Shown: positions 16,431 through 25,432 of the stretch, piece by piece | Numbering within the stretch: position 1 is the first letter of the stretch | How the letters are laid out: every line of letters starts with the position of its first letter | From: JAPLKX01 sp035530195 | GTDB lineage: Bacteria; Hydrogenedentota; Hydrogenedentia; Hydrogenedentales; SLHB01 | NCBI GenBank assembly: GCA_035530195.1 | Contig: DATKVG010000036.1 | Coordinates: forward strand, 1 to 64,000 | Length of the DNA stretch: 64,000 bases | Direction: 5' to 3' | Notes under the pieces: generated by a model | The model's input: only the letters and a program-made list of their open reading frames with translations | Databases searched by the model: none | What the model was told of the DNA's origin: nothing | Translations under genes and position numbers: made by a program

Positions 16431-17777
16431 ATGAGCAAGCAGCAGTTGATCTCGCGCAGGGGTTTCATGAAAACGGCGGCGGGCGCGGCGGGCGCCGTGA
16501 CGTTCGGCGCGCCGGCAATTTTGCGCGCGCAGAACCTCAACGACCAGATGAACATTGCCGTGATCGCTACGGGCGGTCGTGGCGGCGGCAACCTCGATGC
16601 GGTGTCGTCGGAAAACATCGTGGCGCTGTGCGACGTCAACCAGAAGTCGCTCGCCCCCGCCGCCAAGAAGTTTCCTAAGGCGCGGACATTCGCGGATTTC
16701 CGCAAGCTGTATGATTTTGCGAACGAGTTCGACGCGGTTGTGGTGAGCACGTGCGAGCATACGCATGCGTTTGCGACGCTGCCCGCGCTCGAGTTGGGCA
16801 AGCACGTGTACTGCGAGAAGCCGCTCACGCACGACATCTGGGAAGCGAGGATCATCCGCGAAGCCGCGGCGAAGGCCAAGGTGGCCACGCAGCAGGGCAC
16901 GCAGATCCACGCGAGCGACAACTACCGCCGTGTGGTCGAGTTGATTCAGACCGGCGCGATCGGGCCGGTGCGCGAGGCGCATACGTGGGTGACGCGGGCG
17001 TGGGGGTGGCAGAGCGAGGAAGAGGCAAAGGCGGCGAAAGACATCGTGTTTGTGACGGAACGGCCGACGCAAGTTGACCCGGTGCCGGAAGGTCTGGATT
17101 GGGACCTGTGGCTTGGCCCCGCACCGGAGCGGCCGTTCAACAACGTGTATTTTCCCGGACCCAAATGGTACCGCTGGTGGGATTTCGGCAACGGTACTAT
17201 GTCCGACATGGGCAGCCATATTAATGACCTGGCATTTTGGGCGCTGAAGCTGGAGGTGCCGCTGTCGGCCGTGGCCGCGGGGCCGGAACCACATCCGGAA
17301 ATCGCGCCTGCGTCGATGAAGGTCGAGTACGAATACGGCGCCCGCGGCGATTTGCCGCCCGTTAAAATGACCTGGTACCAGGGCAACGCGATGCGGGAAA
17401 TGTGGAAAGAAAAGAAGATCCCGCAGTGGGGCCTCGGCATCCTGTTTGTCGGCGACAAGGGCATGCTGCTGTCGGACTACGAGAAACACGTGTTGCTGCC
17501 GGAAGAAAACTTCAAGGATTTCGTCAGGCCGGAACCGTTTATCCCGAAGTCGCTCGGCCACCATGCCGAGTGGATTCACGCCTGCAAGACCGGCGAGCCT
17601 ACCACGTGCAACTTCGAGTACGCCGGCTGGCTCACCGAAGCCAACCACCTTGGCAACGTCGCATACCGCACGGGCAAAAAGCTGGAGTGGGACCCGGTGG
17701 CGCTGAAGGCGAAGAACGCACCGGAAGCGGATCAGTTTATTCGGCGCGAGTACCGGGCGCCGTGGAAGCTGGCGTAA
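16431..17777 (+). CDS. Gfo/Idh/MocA family oxidoreductase with Tat-type signal
   Basis: 448 residues. The N-terminus LISRRGFMKTAAGAAGAVTF is a twin-arginine-type signal, so the folded NAD(P)-binding enzyme would be exported. A Rossmann fold follows (MNIAVIATGGRGGGNLDAV) and the family's catalytic-loop motif CEKPLTHDIWEAR. The middle substrate domain contains WGWQSEEEAK and GNGTMSDMGSHINDLAFW. Members oxidise or reduce sugar derivatives such as inositols or glycosides; exported versions are abundant in Planctomycetes-like bacteria. A C-terminal relic of a very similar gene lies at 20399-20704. Confidence 0.88.
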   Translation: MSKQQLISRRGFMKTAAGAAGAVTFGAPAILRAQNLNDQMNIAVIATGGRGGGNLDAVSSENIVALCDVNQKSLAPAAKKFPKARTFADFRKLYDFANEFDAVVVSTCEHTHAFATLPALELGKHVYCEKPLTHDIWEARIIREAAAKAKVATQQGTQIHASDNYRRVVELIQTGAIGPVREAHTWVTRAWGWQSEEEAKAAKDIVFVTERPTQVDPVPEGLDWDLWLGPAPERPFNNVYFPGPKWYRWWDFGNGTMSDMGSHINDLAFWALKLEVPLSAVAAGPEPHPEIAPASMKVEYEYGARGDLPPVKMTWYQGNAMREMWKEKKIPQWGLGILFVGDKGMLLSDYEKHVLLPEENFKDFVRPEPFIPKSLGHHAEWIHACKTGEPTTCNFEYAGWLTEANHLGNVAYRTGKKLEWDPVALKAKNAPEADQFIRREYRAPWKLA

Positions 17778-17943
17778 AGAAGACAATTCTTTGCATGTGC
17801 CAGGGCGTCAGCCCCGGGATCTGATGCTAGACTTTTAAAAGCGGTTACTGAGCCCAATTGTTCACCCAATTGTTCCGCCTGCGTTTAACAATTGTTCGCC
17901 GGAGCTGTCCCAGAATCATTGTCAGCCTCCGTTAAGACATCGC

Positions 17944-19119
17944 TCAATGTTGCCTCCACTGTTCAACGACCAGATTAAACATATCGTCATCTACGTAGGG
18001 GCAGAAGGGGACTTCCATCGTCCCTCCTGAAAGGTCAGGAGCGATGTAGAGCGGGCTACCGATTTTACTGGCTACTGATGGTAACTCGAACGGTGTAGTT
18101 AGTGCGTCAAAACGCGGAACACTCAACGTTGCCTTTCTGGAACCGCCGCCTGCTGTTTGGTTAACTTGCGGCAACCGATTTCGCGCGAGGTCTATCAAAT
18201 CAAGGCTCAGGTTCCCCGTCCCCACCAGCCCTACAGCAAGAACCTGCCGTTCGTAAAGGCTAGCCTTGGTAAGAGCGCATATCGCAATAGCGGGATTCAA
18301 GCGATTGCCTGAGTGGTTGTAGAAGAAATCACGCTGATCCAACGCCATATCCAGTACCGAGCCGACTGCCATACGGGCCTGATTATCAAGTTTCAAGACG
18401 CCCGCAATGTAAACAAGCGCCAAAAGGCTGTGGCGCAGTCCCTGCAACGTTGGAGTCCCATCCTTATTGTTACTGAGCGACTCGGAGAGTAAAACGTGTG
18501 GCGTTACATCGACATCCCGGAGCGGCCTATATTGAAGGATCTCTTTTTTAAACGTGACTTCGTAGCGTGTCATCGCCTCTTTAATCTGCGAAGCGACCAA
18601 CCTGTCCGCCTCGGCATGCGGCATGTCCGATAGTTCAAACAGCAGCTTGAGCACGCGTCGATTGGAGAGTAACCTTGGTATTGTCTTCCTCCCCACGAAA
18701 CCATCAATCGGAGACTCGACCCCGGAACTATATTCAGCGTAGGCAAATCCCGCAGAACAGAACATCTCGATGTCCCACAGATGAGCCAGACTATCGGCTG
18801 TCGTTTCCCGCCGTAGTTCTTGAACCTGTTGATGGATCATCGCCAGCGTCTTATCCCAACTCTCCAGAAGGGAGATCGGTACCGTCTGAGCGGCAAGATG
18901 CGTGTCCAACAGTTCCTGAAGGGAATCGTCTTGTGGGGCTTCCGTATTGCTGTCTACTGGGCTTCCGGTTGCCGGCTCCGGCGAAGCACCAACTAGCACA
19001 GCAGGGTCGGGCAACCCGTCGGACGAATTCAACACTGAATGGATCAGAAAAAGCGCAGCAAGCCCCACGAACGAAATGACCAGGATTCGAGTGAGAGCCT
19101 TGATTCCAAGTTGCTTCAT
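17944..19119 (-). CDS. Membrane-anchored hypothetical protein (391 residues)
   Basis: Residues ~9-29 (ALTRILVISFVGLAALFLIH) form an N-terminal signal anchor; the remaining ~360 residues are predicted periplasmic, largely helical (KVLLFELSDMP-like helices, EAMTRYEVTFKKEI). GGAAAGG precedes the ATG. No family is recognised. Base composition and codon use are less GC-biased than in the flanking genes, and the gene sits between a full Gfo/Idh/MocA gene and a relic of another, suggesting acquired DNA. Confidence 0.6.
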   Translation of the reverse strand: MKQLGIKALTRILVISFVGLAALFLIHSVLNSSDGLPDPAVLVGASPEPATGSPVDSNTEAPQDDSLQELLDTHLAAQTVPISLLESWDKTLAMIHQQVQELRRETTADSLAHLWDIEMFCSAGFAYAEYSSGVESPIDGFVGRKTIPRLLSNRRVLKLLFELSDMPHAEADRLVASQIKEAMTRYEVTFKKEILQYRPLRDVDVTPHVLLSESLSNNKDGTPTLQGLRHSLLALVYIAGVLKLDNQARMAVGSVLDMALDQRDFFYNHSGNRLNPAIAICALTKASLYERQVLAVGLVGTGNLSLDLIDLARNRLPQVNQTAGGGSRKATLSVPRFDALTTPFELPSVASKIGSPLYIAPDLSGGTMEVPFCPYVDDDMFNLVVEQWRQH

Positions 19120-19470
19120 ACTTCGGCCTTTCCTGCGATTGACACAGGCAGCGCACCCACAATTCGATCCAAATCAACGCAAAAAACCGAGCCTCGCCGC
19201 AGCCGTTGCCGTCAAAACCTATTGCGTTTGTATATGCAACCGCTTCGACATGTACTGCCGACTAGATCGGAACAGGGCTCGCGTTTCCAGCATGACACGC
19301 TCGTAAACGTTTGGGTCTACAACAGCTAAGTCCCTTGTACACACTATTGCGCCGACGGTACCTCGTAGTTTCGTTGCCAAGGTCACAACGAGCCGCAGCC
19401 ACCTCATGCTTGCCAGCAACTGATTACGCTTGAAACTTGTGGGCACAAAGATCACTTGGTGCCAACCTGA
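19120..19470. other. Intergenic stretch without convincing gene
   Basis: Around 350 bases of lower GC between two leftward genes. One short leftward frame (19219-19455) lacks a ribosome site. It presumably contains the promoter of the 391-residue gene. Confidence 0.35.
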
Positions 19471-19484
19471 GCCGCCGCTAATCG

Positions 19485-20168
19485 CTACCCTCTCTTCATG
19501 AGGTCATAGTTATCACGCACGCCTCGTGCGTCTTCGCAACTGTACGTTCTCTTGTATACGGGGCTGGAGCCCCATTTTTCGGTCTCCTCAGATACCCGCA
19601 GGATAGTGGTACAGCCATCAGCACTTGTACATGACTGGGTGCCAGTTATCTTGTAGCTATGAGCACAGTCCCCAAAGATGCCTTCTGCGAAAGCATCCCT
19701 TCCCCCGTTGACAAGACTTGCACTAATATAATCGTCGTTCTTAATTGTACTCATTCCAAGTATTTTATCCTCAATCCAGCTGAATAATCCAGTTGTGTAC
19801 CCGTGACAGTTATACATGCAGGTCGCTAGCCCAACGCACGTATGGTTCGGGTTCGTGGAGTCGTAATAGGCTTTCACCTTATCAATGGTAACCAAGCAAC
19901 CCGTAGCTGGGTCGGTAAAAGGGAATCCTGAGTTAGGGATGTGAGAGTGGTTATACTTCAGAGCGCTGGTGGCTGTGTAGTGACTGCACCACCCCATGTC
20001 TGTTACAACGTACTTAGTGTTCTCGAAGCCGACAATGGCCCTGTGGGGTTGGCCATTATACATATACCAAACCTCAATCGCTGTAAGCCCTGGATTGGTT
20101 CCTGCCGACACCAGCGGGGACAGAAAAAAAGTTATGCCTAATACCTTCAGAATCAACTGGGGTTTCAT
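19485..20168 (-). CDS. Secreted protein with NCHG/AHS motifs, possible NlpC/P60-like cysteine peptidase
   Basis: 227 residues with a signal peptide (MKPQLILKVLGITFFLSPLVSA) and an AGGAG ribosome site. The middle reads CMYNCHGYTTGLFSWIED and later FGDCAHSYKITG. A group of Planctomycetes-type NlpC/P60-like proteins carries NCHG followed by GD...THS, with Cys and His catalytic; the layout here is the same. Ten Cys suggest disulfides in the mature protein. The GDxxHS spacing fits, but overall similarity is faint, so peptidase activity is only a suggestion. Lower GC than the chromosome around it. Confidence 0.5.
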   Translation of the reverse strand: MKPQLILKVLGITFFLSPLVSAGTNPGLTAIEVWYMYNGQPHRAIVGFENTKYVVTDMGWCSHYTATSALKYNHSHIPNSGFPFTDPATGCLVTIDKVKAYYDSTNPNHTCVGLATCMYNCHGYTTGLFSWIEDKILGMSTIKNDDYISASLVNGGRDAFAEGIFGDCAHSYKITGTQSCTSADGCTTILRVSEETEKWGSSPVYKRTYSCEDARGVRDNYDLMKRG

Positions 20169-20271
20169 CTCCGTTTCTCCTTTCAGTTTTAGCTACATGC
20201 TTGAATAATTCTACATGATATGGTCATATGGAGTCAACCTGCACAGATTTTCAGTGTCATGACTCGATGAC

Positions 20272-20316
20272 AATGTCACACCTTGGACGCGTCAGAAATG
20301 TCACACTTGGAGCTCA
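20272..20316. repeat. Short direct repeat ATGTCACAC(C)TTGGA, two copies
   Basis: AATGTCACACCTTGGA and, ~27 bases on, AATGTCACACTTGGAG. Repeated TGTCA-containing motifs are found at ends of some insertion sequences; no transposase gene accompanies them here. Confidence 0.45.
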
Positions 20317-20398
20317 TGAAATGGGGAACACTGGAACACTAGGGACAGCGGAAAACTAGGAAAACTGGGCACAGCAACCAATTTTTGACCAGTTTTTA

Positions 20399-20704
20399 CT
20401 TGATTATGAGAAACACGTGCTGTTGCCCGAGGACCAGTTCAAAGATTTCGTCCAGCCGGAACCGTTTATCCCGAAGTCGCTCGGACATCACGCCGAGTGG
20501 ATTCACGCCTGCAAGACCGGCGAACCCACCACGTGCAACTTCGAGTACGCGGGCTGGCTCACCGAAGCCAACCATTTGGGTAACGTCGCATACCGCACGG
20601 GCAAAAAGCTGGAGTGGGACCCGGCAAACATGAAAGCCAAGAACGCGCCGGAAGCGGATCAGTTCATCCGCCGCGAATACAGGGTACCGTGGAAGCTGGC
20701 GTAG
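20399..20704 (+). pseudogene. C-terminal relic of a Gfo/Idh/MocA oxidoreductase
   Basis: Starts in mid-gene at LDYEKHVLLPEDQFKDF and matches residues ~350-448 of the intact gene at 16431-17777, including PFIPKSLGHHAEWIHACKTG and the shared C-terminus PWKLA. Changes are mostly synonymous (for example LLPEEN versus LLPEDQ). No start or Rossmann domain remains. The 5' junction is abrupt, following a stretch of short AC-rich repeats. It marks a deletion or recombination endpoint of the inserted 17.8-20.4 kb segment. Confidence 0.8.
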
Positions 20705-20818
20705 CGGATTGCCGATTGCCGATTGTAGATTGCGGATTGACACGGCGCAACCAAAGCGGCAACGAAAAGAACCAATTTCAACTATCTTGCTCTGACAGCC
20801 TGAAGGGCTGTAATAAGT

Positions 20819-21087
20819 GAGCCTGGGGCAACGCCCCAGGAAAAGAGAACCCCCAAACCTCACCCTGAAAGGGTGACACAAGCCGCGCCAATCGCTGGCC
20901 TGTTGCACCCCTTCAGGGTGCTTCTTCTTCACATCTCTGTTCCTGGGGCGTTACCCCATAGGCGCTAACTTAAGCGTTGGTATGGCCCCGAATCCTGCCG
21001 AATTCATTGCTTTTCTCACCCTCTTTAGGGCCTAGCTGGCCGGCCCGAAGGCTTAAGTTAGCGCTTAAGGGGCGTTGCCCCAGGCTC
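20819..21087. repeat. Nested inverted-repeat element
   Basis: Outer arms at 20819-20837 and 21069-21087 are a perfect 19-base inverted pair (right arm GGGGCGTTGCCCCAGGCTC). Inner arms at 20962-20975 and 21051-21064 are a perfect 14-base pair (GCGCTAACTTAAGC). Small local palindromes (CCTGGGGC/GCCCCAGG at 20822-20840; CACCCTGAAAGGGTG; CACCCCTTCAGGGTG) sit inside. No gene lies within. Confidence 0.8.
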
Positions 21088-21141
21088 AGATGTTGCGCCC
21101 CTTCGGGGCTTTAAAAGCCTTGCGCCTAATCATGAGCGGAA

Positions 21142-21417
21142 TCAGGCGTGGTCCCATTTGTCTTGGAGGCGGAGGGCGTGGCGGTAGGCTTGTAGGCCGA
21201 CGTAACGGACGGGCCCGGACGCTAGCCAGACGGGCTTGCGGTTGTAGAAGAACGGTAGCCGCGGGCCGTCGGGGACATCGCGGGCGCCGGCGGATTTTAG
21301 GATCTGCGGTGCGAGGATGGCCGCCGGCATAGTTGCTGAGTGCGACGCCGTGGCCGGAGTAGCCGCCGGCGTAGTAGACGGAGCCGAGTTCGCCGCCCGC
21401 CCACGGGTATGTTAACC
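21142..21417 (-). pseudogene. Frameshifted C-terminus of an FAD-dependent (DadA-type) oxidoreductase
   Basis: In one frame the sequence reads LTYPWAGGELGSVYYAGGYS followed by GHGVALSNYAG, the C-terminal FAD-domain signature of DadA/glycine-oxidase-type enzymes. Near 21328 the frame shifts by one base and continues as AILAPQILKSAGARDVPDGP, LPFFYNRKPVWLASGP and LQAYRHALRLQDKWDHA to a stop. The N-terminal Rossmann part is missing. The fragment begins about 24 bases from the tRNA-Leu 3' end, as expected for a gene disrupted beside a tRNA. Confidence 0.75.
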
Positions 21418-21440
21418 GCCGGCAACGGAGAGACTTAGAG

Positions 21441-21529
21441 TGGTGCCCGGGGCGGGACTTGAACCCGCACACCCTATTACGGGTACTAGGTCCTTAGCCT
21501 AGCGTGTATGCCAATTTCACCACCCGGGC
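21441..21529 (-). tRNA. tRNA-Leu (anticodon AAG)
   Basis: Reading the complement: acceptor GCCCGGG pairs with CCCGGGC, discriminator A and encoded CCA. D-arm GTGGTGAAATTGGCATACAC, anticodon stem CTAGG/CCTAG with loop CTAAGGA giving anticodon AAG, long variable arm (ACCC...GGGT) typical of class II tRNAs, and T-arm GCGGG-TTCAAGT-CCCGC. The overall sequence closely follows bacterial tRNA-Leu(GAG), with A instead of G at position 34. Confidence 0.92.
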
Positions 21530-21656
21530 AGCAACTCAAATTGTACCGTATCATGGTCGATCGATTCAAATTGCGGCCTTCGAATGGGTATTGCCCGGTG
21601 CGTGAAATTTTCTTCGGGCGCCAGCCGTTATAGCTACAGCAAGGAAGGGCCCCCTT

Positions 21657-22760
21657 ATGGAAGGCAGCGGCAAAAAGAGTCCGGCGGAATTCTACAATGA
21701 CGACGCGTTGCTTCAACAGCGAGCGGGCCGGGTTTTGGAAGAGCGGCGTCGTGCGGGCCTAGACGGGCTGGTTGGCAGGCTGGCGGCGGTCATTATGGGT
21801 GCCGAGCCTGAAAACCTTGCGGCGGCGGCCGGGGAGTTGGTTGCCACCACGGGTTACCGGTTTGACTCGGGTTTTGAAGACGCCTCATTGCAGTGGTGCG
21901 TGTTGAAATGCCGGGAGTCGGCGGACATAATCCTCGAGGCGCGCAATACGGGCGTCAATCCGTTCGTGAAGTTATCCGACTTCCCGAAGGTTCGGCAGTT
22001 GCCCAACACGCGGCTCGAGACGTTCGTGTTCGAGACGCTTAACCTCGCCGGGTATTTCGAGATCCAACGGGGCAGGGGGTTGGAGTTTGACGGCGAGATC
22101 CGGCGTCACGACAACTTTCTGATACTGCAAACGCCGCCGCTGGAGATGGCGGGGATTTCGTACGGCTTCATCGAGTGGACGGGCGAGTGGGGCCGGTACG
22201 GGGGCGGCGAGGCGCAACCATTGCCGTGGCGGGCGGAGAAACCGCCAAAGCCGTGGCTGGACAACGTGGGGCTGCTGGACCACGCGGCGACGCGGGTCCG
22301 GGCGGAGGACCGGGACTCGGCCATCCTGCAGTTCATGACGTACACGAACTATACCTTCGATTTCTCGATATATGTGCCGCCGCTCAACTCGATTACGAAC
22401 GTGGCACGGATGCCGGGAGCGGATTTTGCGCTGGTGTTTACGTCGGGCATCCGGCCTTTCGAGAGCGTCGAGACCGCCGGCCCCACCGAAAAGTTCATCT
22501 ACAACTATGGCCCCCGCGTTCATCATGTGGCGTTCCGCACCGAGCAAATCGAATCGACGTTCGAAGGTCTGAAATCGGATGGCGTCGGGTTCTTATCGGA
22601 CCTCGTAGGCGGCCCGGAGGAAGGCCTGCACCAGGCGTTCACGGCGACGTCGCCCAACACGTTGCTCGTGACCGAGTACATCCACAGGTACGCGGGTTTC
22701 GACGGCTTCTTCGCGCGGAGCAACGTCGCCCAACTCACGGAAGCGACGGCGCGGCAGTAG
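21657..22760 (+). CDS. VOC-superfamily (HPPD-like) dioxygenase-like protein
   Basis: 367 residues. The C-terminal half contains GPRVHHVAFRTEQIESTFEG, VGFLSDLVGGPEEG and TLLVTEYIHRY, matching 4-hydroxyphenylpyruvate-dioxygenase-like vicinal-oxygen-chelate proteins: the His of VHHVAFRT and the Glu of VTEYIHR are the expected metal ligands. The N-terminal ~200 residues contain another set of short strands and are less clear. It could act on an aromatic or keto acid, but the active site lacks enough landmarks to name the substrate. GGAAGG lies upstream of the ATG. It follows tRNA-Leu and is monocistronic. Confidence 0.65.
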   Translation: MEGSGKKSPAEFYNDDALLQQRAGRVLEERRRAGLDGLVGRLAAVIMGAEPENLAAAAGELVATTGYRFDSGFEDASLQWCVLKCRESADIILEARNTGVNPFVKLSDFPKVRQLPNTRLETFVFETLNLAGYFEIQRGRGLEFDGEIRRHDNFLILQTPPLEMAGISYGFIEWTGEWGRYGGGEAQPLPWRAEKPPKPWLDNVGLLDHAATRVRAEDRDSAILQFMTYTNYTFDFSIYVPPLNSITNVARMPGADFALVFTSGIRPFESVETAGPTEKFIYNYGPRVHHVAFRTEQIESTFEGLKSDGVGFLSDLVGGPEEGLHQAFTATSPNTLLVTEYIHRYAGFDGFFARSNVAQLTEATARQ

Positions 22761-22916
22761 AACGGGGGTTGGGGTTTGGAAAAGGATGAAGGATGAAAGA
22801 TGAAAAAAACACCCGGCGCTGCGCTTTTGTTTTGACGTGCCCGCCACGCCATGCTCTTTGCGGCTCTGCGTGAGACTAAAAGACAAGCAGCATGATGCGG
22901 ATAAAGCGGAGGCGGT

Positions 22917-25280
22917 TCAGGCGGCCTGCCTCAGGGCCCGGTGGAGTACAAGGGCCAAGGCGTAGCCGATTGCGGCCAGCACCAAAACAGTCGTGAAGTT
23001 GAAGGCAATGGCGCAGGCAATAGCCACTACTGAACCCAACACGGTAGCGCCGCCGTTGATAGCAAGCATCCATGGCACCGCGTCGCTCCCTAGGCGCTGA
23101 ACGCTCTTAATCCCTGCGGGAAAGGGCATGCCCATAAAGAAGGCCGCGGGGAAAACAAGCATGATGGTGAACATGCCGCGCAACCACAGGGGTAGCCCGA
23201 GCATTTTGATCTCGATGTGGGGGTAGACAAATGCGGCCGCGAGCAGGGCAACCACGAGCAACGCCAAGGCCACTGCCAAGTTTAATCCAAGCCTTTCTTT
23301 GCAGTAACTGCCAAGCCCCGCGAAAACCAACAGTGAGGCAAGGACGAGTGCGAGCGATCGGGCAGGATGACCCAGCAACAGCGCAAACCGCTGCATCAGG
23401 CTTATCTCGACGAATATGAAGGCAAACCCGAGGCAACAGAAATAAAGAATCCAAAGCCCGAATTGGGGCAAAGGCCCCCGGTCCCTGCGCAGCAACGGTA
23501 GAAAGACGAAGAAAACCAGGGCAAGTGTGAGCAGCACCGTCAGGATATACAACGTAAAGGAGGGCCAGTGACCGCGCATGAAATTAATCGCATCGCTCTC
23601 GGTAAAGACCCTGAACATGTTGCGCGCTTTCTCATAGTGGAAGAAAAAGGGGCTGTCGTCGGTGACGGGGGCAATGTTGTAGAAGTAGTTCTCGATGAAT
23701 TGGTTTTGAGTGCCGCTGGCGCGGGCTTCGCTGTAGGCGTTGAGGTCGACCTGGAAATTCGAGGTGCGCAGTTCCGCGGTCAAAGGGAAGTAGAACTTGC
23801 CGTTGAACCTGTCACACTGCTGGCGAACGGCCTGTGTTTCAGCAGGCGTGAAGGGTATTGGGCTGATTATGACGGCGGTCCAGAAGTTTCGAGAAGCGGA
23901 GATGATGTGTTGAGCCGGGTTCTGGTAGCCCAGCACATACAACGCCTCGAGCATTGTGGCAAACAGGCGCGGGGTTTCCCCGGCATAATCCCAACGGGTG
24001 ATATTGAGGATCCCGTGCGGTTTAAGATGGTTAACATAATCCACGATGGCATCCAGCGTGTAGAGATAGTTTTCGGAAAGCATGTAGGCGCCCGCATCGA
24101 GCGCGGCAAACGTGTCGATCGCGTTCAGCGTGACTACATCGTATTTCTGTGTGCCGCGTCGCAAAAAGCTTCGGCCTTCTTCGTTCCACAACGTTACCTC
24201 AGGCCGCAGGAACAGGGCGTGGGTGGCCTCACGATACTGGTTAACGAGCATGTTCGTGGTAGACGGGTTTATTTCGACGGCGTCGACGTGTCGCGCGCCC
24301 GCACGGAGGCTCGACCACACGTTGCGCCCACCCCCGGACCCTATAACCAGGACGTCATCAACGGGGCGGCCCAGGAGAAACGGGAGCCGTTGCGGCATGT
24401 AGGGTTCGGTGACGGGATCGAACGGGGCGGGCGCGCCGGAGGTAGTCTTGACGGCCATATCGGTCCAGGCGTCGCCGTCGATGAAGATGCGCTTTTGCGG
24501 GTCGGTTTTTGACCCGATGACGTCGGTGCGGGCGATGGAATTCCATTCGGTGAATTCGACTACGGGCTGGCGGTCGGTAGACGCCAATGAGATGCTGAAC
24601 GCCTTGCTCTCGTCGGGCATATAGCCGGTTTCAATTTGTTTTCGCGCGAAGAACAGGGCCACACACGTGCCGGCGATGATGCCGAGCCCGATCAGCGCGG
24701 TCGGTTTTCTGGTGAGCGTGAATCGCCCGGCGAGAATCGGCGCCGCAACCAGCAGGCACATCACCTGGACCAGTCCGACCGCCCCGACCGGCCGAATCAG
24801 GCCCAGCACCAACAGGCATCCGGCCCCCGCGCCGAGCAGGTCGAAAAAGTAGAGTGAATGGATGTGTTCGGCCTGGTCGCGATAGATTACGCCCAGGACC
24901 CAGCCCGAGAAGAAGTAAGGAAGCACCGCGGTGCCGTAGGTCAACATGAGCCGCACCAATTGCCACTCGCTCTTTACGAGGTCGCCCACGGAAAACCGCA
25001 GTTGCGGAACCAGAAGCGTTGAGACCAGCGCCGTGACCACAAAGGCCACTGCGGCCAATTCGAGGGTCAGCAGCCGCGCCAAGCGGGTTTGCCTACCGAA
25101 GGCAAGCCATGTTCCACTAACACCGAAGCCCAGCAGCGCGATGGAGATAATGAAGTAAACCAGGTGATTCCAGAATACGAACGCATAAATGCGGGTCTGA
25201 ATGATCTGGAGACCCAGGGTCGCACAAGCGACCGCAAAGACTACAAGTGCATAATAGGCGGCTGTCTTGTTCTGGCGCAT
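22917..25280 (-). CDS. Membrane-embedded spermidine-synthase-like protein
   Basis: 787 residues. The first ~220 residues have about seven transmembrane segments (LLGFGVSGTWLAFG, LLGAGAGCLLVLGLI). A soluble SpeE-like methyltransferase fold follows with VLVIGSGGGRNVWSSLRAGA around residue 310, VDAVEINP, and YDVVTLNAIDTF. Another block of membrane segments ends the protein (LALALLVVALLAAAF). This is the layout of 'spermidine synthase' membrane proteins of unknown substrate. The aminopropyltransferase motifs are not all obvious, so polyamine synthesis is not claimed. Confidence 0.75.
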   Translation of the reverse strand: MRQNKTAAYYALVVFAVACATLGLQIIQTRIYAFVFWNHLVYFIISIALLGFGVSGTWLAFGRQTRLARLLTLELAAVAFVVTALVSTLLVPQLRFSVGDLVKSEWQLVRLMLTYGTAVLPYFFSGWVLGVIYRDQAEHIHSLYFFDLLGAGAGCLLVLGLIRPVGAVGLVQVMCLLVAAPILAGRFTLTRKPTALIGLGIIAGTCVALFFARKQIETGYMPDESKAFSISLASTDRQPVVEFTEWNSIARTDVIGSKTDPQKRIFIDGDAWTDMAVKTTSGAPAPFDPVTEPYMPQRLPFLLGRPVDDVLVIGSGGGRNVWSSLRAGARHVDAVEINPSTTNMLVNQYREATHALFLRPEVTLWNEEGRSFLRRGTQKYDVVTLNAIDTFAALDAGAYMLSENYLYTLDAIVDYVNHLKPHGILNITRWDYAGETPRLFATMLEALYVLGYQNPAQHIISASRNFWTAVIISPIPFTPAETQAVRQQCDRFNGKFYFPLTAELRTSNFQVDLNAYSEARASGTQNQFIENYFYNIAPVTDDSPFFFHYEKARNMFRVFTESDAINFMRGHWPSFTLYILTVLLTLALVFFVFLPLLRRDRGPLPQFGLWILYFCCLGFAFIFVEISLMQRFALLLGHPARSLALVLASLLVFAGLGSYCKERLGLNLAVALALLVVALLAAAFVYPHIEIKMLGLPLWLRGMFTIMLVFPAAFFMGMPFPAGIKSVQRLGSDAVPWMLAINGGATVLGSVVAIACAIAFNFTTVLVLAAIGYALALVLHRALRQAA

Positions 25281-25432
25281 CGTTTTCCCCGAACTTACAA
25301 TAAGGCCAACGCTGATTACTCTTTATGATGCCTGTTCAGCCGCCGGGAATCAATTCTGGTAGACTTGTCGGTGGAGGTATGATGAGTGTCTGCGCTTTGC
25401 CATGGCGGCTGAAAACCGTAGCGGGGGCTTGA

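Noticed and set aside
19219..19455. Leftward 78-codon frame
   Set aside because: Starts at a GTG without a ribosome site and lacks homology; likely chance in a lower-GC spacer.
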